From: Planctomycetota bacterium
GTDB taxonomy: Bacteria; Planctomycetota; J058; JARGOJ01
Direction: 5' to 3'
NCBI GenBank assembly: GCA_029210225.1
Contig: JARGOJ010000083.1
Location: 1 to 15,633, forward strand
DNA length: 15,633 bases
A program made the position numbers and the translations under genes. This document shows positions 7,144-13,147 of the stretch, one piece after another. The number at the start of each line of letters is the position of its first letter. The stretch's first letter is position 1. Below the pieces are notes generated by a model. The model worked only from the letters and a program-made list of their open reading frames with translations, searched no databases and was not told the DNA's origin.

Positions 7144-10100
7144 CTACTTCGTTTCTGGGGAACTTAGCTCCAGGGCTCCATTTTTCGTTTGTTTCAAGGC
7201 CACATTGACGGTTTTATCTACATGCTCAATCAAATCTGCTACGCTCACAAAATGTTTGAAAATGGTTACCGAGCGGTGCCCAGTAGAAACCACTGCTGAC
7301 TTGAAGTCGTTATCCAATCGAAGGAATTTCGAAGAATAGGACGCTCCCGACCTATTCCGAGCTTGTAGAACAAACTGTCTCTCCAATTGTGCATCCCAGA
7401 GTAGTAGTTTCCCGCTTGAGGAGAGTTCGAAAAGATGTCGGAACGATTTATCCGGCGCTATCATAGCGTTCGACAGGAAAATCGATTTCACTTCTGGAAT
7501 CGAGCTATCTATAGCGGACCAAGTCCTTTTACGGGAACTAGAACCACCATTTGACCAAGCGAGAAGACTCGAAGAATTCCCGTGAATCGCTAAATCCGAT
7601 ACATTCCCGCCTAGGGGTTGACTCTGAAGCATTACCAATTCATCGAGTCCTTGATAATAGAGTTGCTTTGCCGCGACGAAGAATAGGAATTTGTCAGACT
7701 GACTAAACAACAGTTTGGAAACACCGGTCTTGAAAGGGCCCAAAGTCCGGCACGTCCCCGTTGAGAGACGCCAAACTCTCACAGATTGATCGTAGGCGGC
7801 ACCGGCCAAGAATTTTCCTGACCGACTAAACTTAAGTTCACTGAATCCTTCCACATCAACCTTGTAGTTTTTAGTTTCAGCCCATTTAAAATTCCAAACA
7901 ATCACGCCCTTTTCCTTTGAGAAGAGAGCGAGCTTTGGTTCTGTTGGATGAAACGTTATTGCACGGCTGTTAACAAATTTATTTTTAAGTCGAGCGTAAA
8001 GCTTCCCAGACTTGAAATCGCGAACATTCAGCTGTTGATTTCTGTCTACGATCAGAATCCAGCGGCCGTTAGGACTCATCTGCGTCCATGAAACGTACTG
8101 AGTGCCTCCGAAAATGCGCATCTCGCCCTTGCGTCGATTCCAAATCAGCGGCGGTCCTGGACTGCGGTGAAAGAGAACTCTTTGCCCATCCTTAGAAAAG
8201 ATAACATTAGGGTAACTTGATGTCTTATTGAACAAATCCGGCAGAACGAGAGTCTTTCTTAAGGGATCTAGAGAGATGATCCAACTATTCTTTGCTGAAG
8301 CACATAGTAATTGGGTTCCATTCGAGATAACACGGAGTTGATTTACCCGCTCACCGAGTATTACTACCTTTTCGTTTGCGCCCGTCGAGATCTCCCAACG
8401 TTCAATTTCTCCAGCCGTAGACGCTGCATAAACCCAGCGAGCGTCCGGTGAAATGATAGCCGTCACTATTTCCGAAAAATTGCAGAGGAGGGTCTTAACA
8501 ATCTTACCCGTTTTGCTATCGCGAACAACGAGCGAATTCGTCTCCCGAAGCAAGAAGAGATCGCCGTCCTTACTTACGTCGAAGGCTGCAGCTCCAAACT
8601 TAACATCAAAATGACGAGGCTTGAGAGTGTTCAGGTCGCAACGAAAGATTGTATGTTGGCTGGGTAGTTTTCGTCCGTAGCCGACGAGCGATTTCGAGTC
8701 CTTCGAGAAGAATAACTGCATTGCCAGCGTATCAATAACGTGAATCTCTTCCGTCCGAAGATTCACCAGAAAAAACCGATCCATGCTTGTGCCGATCGCC
8801 ATCCATTGACTGTTTGGACTGATAACGACTCTATGCCAGTGCATCTTTGGCAACACTACATTGCGAATGCTTCCTGCGCTTAAGTCAACAATTGAAAGGG
8901 CCGAAGATAGAATTAACAATTTCTTATCATCGTTCGTCAAAAACGCTCTCGCATAAGGAGCCTTGCCGTTCTTGTCTACTCCAAGACGAACTTGTCTCTG
9001 AACGCGCCTGGACAAGCGATCATGAACTTTTATCACACCCCTTTCTCGATCGACGGACAACAATTTTTTCTCGCTGTGACTGAGTGAAAGAACCGCCTTA
9101 CTCGAAATAGACCGCAGTAATTTAAACTGCCTCGCCGCGACGTCAAATTCTCCCCAACCGGCCTCGGTGTGAACGATCAATTGCTTTGACTCGGCGGTTT
9201 CAATTGGTATGGACGCGCCCCCAGGTATGATGTTGATCAGATGGTGGCTATAAAGAGCTTTTCTTAGCTGGAACTGAATAAGCTTCGACTTCTGGAAATT
9301 TGGCTTAGACAAAGCGCTCCGTGCAAGCAAAATGGCTTCAGTGACCCGATTAGCGAGCAATTGAGTTTCGATCAACTCTTCCAACTGCAACAACTCATTC
9401 CTCTTCGATTTAGCCGTAATATCTTCAACTTTAGACTTTTCAGTCAGCACCGCTTTCTTTGCTGCGTCAGCCTCTTCTTTCTTCCGTTCGGCGAACAGTG
9501 TGGCCTGCAGAGCTTTCTGTTTCGCATCGTTTGCGCGCTGTTCCGCCTTATTCGCTTCTTCCTGACGCTTCAACGCCAAATTCTGTGACTGGATCGTCTC
9601 TTGTCTATAAACAAGAAACGCACTGAGGCTAAGAAACACCGTTAAAAGGGTTGAGAAAACAATTGTGACCGCGACAGGATTGCGAGAAATCAAGCGAGAA
9701 AAAGACTCGAAGCGACCGTACTGATAAACGGAGACTTCGTCCCCGGCAAGATAAGCCTTCACATCTTTGGCAAAGTCAGCACATGTCTGATAGCGATCCT
9801 TCCCCTCAAATTCAATCGCCTTCATGCAAATGGCATTCAGCTCTTTCGGGACAGATGCTCTTAGATCTTTGGGTGAGCGGATTTCATTGTTTAATATCTT
9901 AAACAAAAACTGATACATCCCCTCCGCCTCAATCGGAGTATGTCCCGTTAATATCTCACACAGAATGTTTCCAAGCGCGTAGACGTCGCTCCTCGCATCG
10001 GTCCTCTCACCATCACACTGCTCCGGCGACATATAGCCCGGAGTTCCTAGTACTGCACCCACCTGGGTCAGCCCGTGACTCTGCAACTGACTTCGATCCT

Positions 10101-11049
10101 CTGCCGATAAATCGAATGCAGGAAGACTTTTATCAAGGTCCTCATTCTCCGAATTTGTATCTTTGGCCAATCCCCAATCCATCACCATGACTTCGCCGAA
10201 TTGTCCGACCATGATGTTCGCGGGCTTCAAATCTCTGTGGAGTATTCCCCGACTATGGGCGTAAGCCATCGTCTCGCCAACACGAATCAAAATGTCTAGC
10301 AGCTCTCGCTGCTTCCTAGATATCTTGCCCTCAGTAGACGACAGGTTCGCTTCCTCGATCAATTCTTTGAGTTCTTTCCCTTCCACGACTTCCATCAACA
10401 TGAATACTCGTCCGTCGCGGTCAATTCCTGCTTCATGAATAGTGGGAATGGACGGATGATTCAGGCGCGCCGTGATCGTCGCTTCTCGCCAAAACCGAGC
10501 CAATATATTCTTTTGATCGTCGTCCTCAACAGAATCACGAATCACCTTCAAGGCCAATTCGCGATCGAGTTTTTCGTCCTTCACGCGATAGACGGCTCCC
10601 ATACCACCTTCACCAAGAACTTCAATTGTGGAATAGGCAAAGTGAGCATGAGCAACAAATCGTGGATCAACAGCGAAGATCTGTTCGAGTAATTTGGCAG
10701 CGGCGTCACGGGAAGCTCCAGAGACCGGAACGTTCATTGACTGCGATACACTCATTAGTCGAGACGAGGGCTTAAGTGCCACAGTCCTTGTGGACTTTCT
10801 CAGCGAAATGGCCGCCGTTTTAGCCGAGTCAAATTGCTGCCGAACGGACGCCAGCTGACGGCCGTCAATGACTCCTTGTCCTTTTAGAAATGACAGAAGA
10901 TCGAGAGTGGGAGGCTTGGAGCTAATTAAATTGAGTAGATATGATTGTTCGACAACGCCGTTTTTGACGAGGAAACCAGCGATCCAGCGATCTTTGTCAT
11001 CCAGCTGGCTCAATCTTGACTCCTCAGCGCTTTCAACCGACTCGAACAA
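7144..11049 (-). CDS. Membrane Ser/Thr protein kinase (Hanks type) with C-terminal WD40-like beta-propeller
   Basis: 1301 aa from the first start after an in-frame TGA (TTG at 11049). A TTG at codon 13 (base 11013) has GAGGAG six bases ahead and may be the real start; no ATG precedes codon 99. Order: helical module (about 20-75); linker; kinase domain (about 141-435) with LGEGGMGAVYRV (145-156), Lys168 in LALKVIR, Glu189, HRDLKPAN (271-278), DWG (291-293) and GTPGYMSPEQ (335-344), all intact; TM helix (about 459-480); Lys/Glu/Ala coiled coil (about 484-556); and about 680 residues of propeller-type repeats, e.g. YDQSVRVWRLSTG (1085-1097) and SGKLLLWD (1212-1219). The length could hold two seven-blade propellers. 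The kinase is cytoplasmic and the propeller probably outside. Two stop codons (TAG TGA) end it. It sits 14 bases behind the GspI-like gene and is flanked by a direct repeat. The propeller part seems AT-richer than neighbouring genes. Confidence 0.93.
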   Translation of the reverse strand: MFESVESAEESRLSQLDDKDRWIAGFLVKNGVVEQSYLLNLISSKPPTLDLLSFLKGQGVIDGRQLASVRQQFDSAKTAAISLRKSTRTVALKPSSRLMSVSQSMNVPVSGASRDAAAKLLEQIFAVDPRFVAHAHFAYSTIEVLGEGGMGAVYRVKDEKLDRELALKVIRDSVEDDDQKNILARFWREATITARLNHPSIPTIHEAGIDRDGRVFMLMEVVEGKELKELIEEANLSSTEGKISRKQRELLDILIRVGETMAYAHSRGILHRDLKPANIMVGQFGEVMVMDWGLAKDTNSENEDLDKSLPAFDLSAEDRSQLQSHGLTQVGAVLGTPGYMSPEQCDGERTDARSDVYALGNILCEILTGHTPIEAEGMYQFLFKILNNEIRSPKDLRASVPKELNAICMKAIEFEGKDRYQTCADFAKDVKAYLAGDEVSVYQYGRFESFSRLISRNPVAVTIVFSTLLTVFLSLSAFLVYRQETIQSQNLALKRQEEANKAEQRANDAKQKALQATLFAERKKEEADAAKKAVLTEKSKVEDITAKSKRNELLQLEELIETQLLANRVTEAILLARSALSKPNFQKSKLIQFQLRKALYSHHLINIIPGGASIPIETAESKQLIVHTEAGWGEFDVAARQFKLLRSISSKAVLSLSHSEKKLLSVDRERGVIKVHDRLSRRVQRQVRLGVDKNGKAPYARAFLTNDDKKLLILSSALSIVDLSAGSIRNVVLPKMHWHRVVISPNSQWMAIGTSMDRFFLVNLRTEEIHVIDTLAMQLFFSKDSKSLVGYGRKLPSQHTIFRCDLNTLKPRHFDVKFGAAAFDVSKDGDLFLLRETNSLVVRDSKTGKIVKTLLCNFSEIVTAIISPDARWVYAASTAGEIERWEISTGANEKVVILGERVNQLRVISNGTQLLCASAKNSWIISLDPLRKTLVLPDLFNKTSSYPNVIFSKDGQRVLFHRSPGPPLIWNRRKGEMRIFGGTQYVSWTQMSPNGRWILIVDRNQQLNVRDFKSGKLYARLKNKFVNSRAITFHPTEPKLALFSKEKGVIVWNFKWAETKNYKVDVEGFSELKFSRSGKFLAGAAYDQSVRVWRLSTGTCRTLGPFKTGVSKLLFSQSDKFLFFVAAKQLYYQGLDELVMLQSQPLGGNVSDLAIHGNSSSLLAWSNGGSSSRKRTWSAIDSSIPEVKSIFLSNAMIAPDKSFRHLFELSSSGKLLLWDAQLERQFVLQARNRSGASYSSKFLRLDNDFKSAVVSTGHRSVTIFKHFVSVADLIEHVDKTVNVALKQTKNGALELSSPETK
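11020..11025 (-). promoter_or_regulatory. Shine-Dalgarno-like GAGGAG favouring a later start of the second kinase
   Basis: On the - strand GAGGAG lies six bases before a TTG at 11013-11011 (codon 13 of the longest frame). The upstream TTG at 11049 has no such element. The shorter form would begin LSQLDDKDRW, and its length before the helical module is close to that of the first kinase. The site lies inside the longer reading frame, so it could also be chance. Confidence 0.4.
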
Positions 11050-11056
11050 TCACAAT

Positions 11057-11111
11057 GGCAACTCTAGTCGTCGCCGCCACCATTGAGGGAGGGAATGTCG
11101 AGTTTAGAGAG
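11057..11111 (+). repeat. Direct repeat, upstream copy (3' end of the GspI-like gene)
   Basis: Partner of 6982-7036. It covers the last 15 codons and the stop of the intact pseudopilin plus seven bases beyond. Similarity ends just before the kinase start codon. Confidence 0.9.
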
Positions 11112-11723
11112 ACGACGCAGCAAGACGGTGCGGTACTGCTGACCGCGTTTGCGGCCCTTGTTTGACCATTGCACATGAACTTCGCAGAAGAGCGCGATAG
11201 GGTTCTCTCCCTGTTTTGGAAGGGGTGTGAGTATCACCCACACCTTGTAGCCAGGAAACTCTGGTAATTCTTCGCCGGCAAGAAAAACTCGGGGAGAGTT
11301 ATCGACAGGAGGCTCGCCGCCGTCGTCGAAGCCGCCTTCCTCGCTATCATTCCCGCCATTCATCTCCCCAGAACCATCGTCCTCTGAATCGCCTTCCGGA
11401 GCACCTTCTTCAGGAGCAACAGGCAACTCAAGGCCTAGCTCTTCCGATTGTTCGGCGGTCAATGCTTCAAGAGCTGAGAAGTTGTAGGACATGGTCAAGC
11501 GACTCTCGATATCCGAGAAGACTGTATCGGCAACCATGGACGCTTGCACAGCTTGCTCCGCACGGCGCCCCGACGCCGCTGCAGCGGTGAACAACCCCAT
11601 CGCCGCAGACATGCCAATGGCGAGAATACCCAAAGAGACCATGATCTCTAAAAGAGTAAAAGCACGCTTTAGCTTACGAAGGGAAAGAGACAGCCTCGAA
11701 TTGGCCTTTGATTTCTTAGTCAT
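11064..11723 (-). CDS. GspI-like type II secretion/type IV pilus-type pseudopilin with acidic insert
   Basis: 219 aa from the ATG at 11723, whose first base is the last base of the TGA of the gene before it (TGATG), a coupled start; a TTG one codon upstream is the less likely alternative. The N-terminus is a class III prepilin signal: a basic leader of 21 residues ending KLKRA, then FTLLEIMVSLGILAIGMSA, with Glu at position +5 of the mature protein and a long hydrophobic helix. The residue before the cut is Ala, where Gly is usual. 'LGILAIGMSAAMGLF' fits the GspI/PilV group best. About 104-141 is a strongly acidic Asp/Glu/Gly/Asn insert that GspI proteins normally lack. The C-terminal strands (YKVWVILTPLP, ALFCEVHVQW) match a pseudopilin sheet, and the protein ends LNGGGDD. 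It would be a minor subunit or tip component of a pseudopilus. Confidence 0.87.
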   Translation of the reverse strand: MTKKSKANSRLSLSLRKLKRAFTLLEIMVSLGILAIGMSAAMGLFTAAAASGRRAEQAVQASMVADTVFSDIESRLTMSYNFSALEALTAEQSEELGLELPVAPEEGAPEGDSEDDGSGEMNGGNDSEEGGFDDGGEPPVDNSPRVFLAGEELPEFPGYKVWVILTPLPKQGENPIALFCEVHVQWSNKGRKRGQQYRTVLLRRLSKLDIPSLNGGGDD

Positions 11724-13147
11724 CAATCATTCCAATCTTCGCTGTAACCAGGAATGGGAATGACAACTTGATATTGTCGCCCCAACAACGCGGGCTGACC
11801 CGAGCTATGGGCCGTCGGGATTGTGCCCCGAGCACCCCGTCCACCAGTATCAACAGTAATCTCATCCCCGTTGATCTCCGAATAACGAATCCACTCATTC
11901 TCAATGAGAATATGACCCGGCGCCTTTGGAGCACGCCCAGGCTCACGGATTGTGAAGGTATCCGAAGAGTCAGTGATATCAGTTAACAACTCGGTCTCAG
12001 TGCCCGCCCGAGATGGCTCTTCCAAGACCAGAGTAATTCTCACTCGCGCAGGCAACACATCGTCCGTTGGATCATTCTGAGACCCAGCGCCCTTAAAGAG
12101 CGTAAAGAATCCATTGTCGACCCTTGGGTTCACGAATCCCCGGGTTGAATCCCAGTAAGGAATTGCGCCGTGCTCACGGCGTCCCTCGAAGGGACGCTCC
12201 TGTTCATTCCAACCCACAGTGTAGTCGTGCCAAAATTCATATCCCAGGAAGAGCACGTTTGACGCTAGGGGCTTTCCCCAGGTCTCCAGCTTCGTATCTT
12301 TAGTCGCTGCCTCAACCGAGACTTCATCGGCGCCAACAATCACGTCGAGGTCCATCTCTTCGCGATCCATATCTTCTTGAAATTTGCCCTTGTACCAATC
12401 CATGGTCTCAAGCTGTTGAAAGATCGTGTCTCGATCGACGCTCCCATCAGTGTGCAAATAAATCTTCGCGTTCGCCCGGCGGACAGATTTTACGCCCTCC
12501 AAAGCCACTAATCTCTCTTGGTAATCGGCAACGACTTGCTCCCGCGCCGGATCATCAAATTGGACCGGCAAATTAGGATAGCCAAAGAGTGATTGATCCC
12601 CACCAATAGGTGCACGGACCATTCGATACAGTGTTTTGGAGTCTTTAAAGCCACGGGCGTAGCCCACTTCCATAAGGCCCCCGGTCGCTCTCAAATCGCG
12701 CTCCAGGGCCTCGGCCTTATCGGCGTGTAAATCAACAATACCTTGAGCGTTTAAAACTGACCCGGCCGTCCCGGTCACAGGGTTTTCCGACTCCGCCTTG
12801 ATCGTCCGCACCAGGAATAACTGCTGACGATAACTCTCGATAACATCCTTGCCCTGAGTGGTTCTGTTAATGTCCTCAATACACAAGAAGCGAGTATTCA
12901 CAACATTCGACGACTTCCCCGACTTCTGCCGGTAAATCGTCGTCGACTGCAAGTCTTCTCTCAACGCGCCAAAGACAACCTGCGCAATCTGTGACGACTC
13001 ACGCCTGGCTTCCCCTGTTGTCCAAGTGCTCAAACCGCCTCTCAAGACCAACATCAAAGCGGTTCCAAGCGCAATCATGATTCCCATGGCCACGAGTAAT
13101 TCGAGCAAGGTGAAAGCCGCTCTCTGTAAAAAACGCCCTCCTCTCAT
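11723..13147 (-). CDS. GspJ-like pseudopilin, greatly enlarged
   Basis: 474 aa; GspJ proteins are usually near 200. The ATG at 13147 overlaps the stop of the preceding gene by four bases (ATGA), so translation is probably coupled. Prepilin signal: MRGGRFLQRA then AFTLLELLVAMGIMIALGTA, with cleavage expected between Ala11 and Phe12 and the conserved Glu16 at mature position 5; again Ala replaces the usual Gly before the cut. GspJ-like traits are the 'TTGEARRESSQIAQVVFGALREDLQ'-type helix (only partly typical) and LPARVRITLVLEE (365-377), the late strand normally seen in GspJ. The long middle part (about 90-360) is not recognised. At 411-455 a beta module appears: GHILIENEWIRYSEI, then GGRGARGT and AHSSGQP, which has relatives in the gene before it. 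It may form part of the pseudopilus tip. Confidence 0.9.
   Translation of the reverse strand: MRGGRFLQRAAFTLLELLVAMGIMIALGTALMLVLRGGLSTWTTGEARRESSQIAQVVFGALREDLQSTTIYRQKSGKSSNVVNTRFLCIEDINRTTQGKDVIESYRQQLFLVRTIKAESENPVTGTAGSVLNAQGIVDLHADKAEALERDLRATGGLMEVGYARGFKDSKTLYRMVRAPIGGDQSLFGYPNLPVQFDDPAREQVVADYQERLVALEGVKSVRRANAKIYLHTDGSVDRDTIFQQLETMDWYKGKFQEDMDREEMDLDVIVGADEVSVEAATKDTKLETWGKPLASNVLFLGYEFWHDYTVGWNEQERPFEGRREHGAIPYWDSTRGFVNPRVDNGFFTLFKGAGSQNDPTDDVLPARVRITLVLEEPSRAGTETELLTDITDSSDTFTIREPGRAPKAPGHILIENEWIRYSEINGDEITVDTGGRGARGTIPTAHSSGQPALLGRQYQVVIPIPGYSEDWND

Noticed and set aside
6982..11111. The flanking repeat as a transposon target-site duplication
   Set aside because: At 55 bases with six mismatches it is too long and diverged, there are no terminal inverted repeats, and no transposase or integrase is present between the copies.
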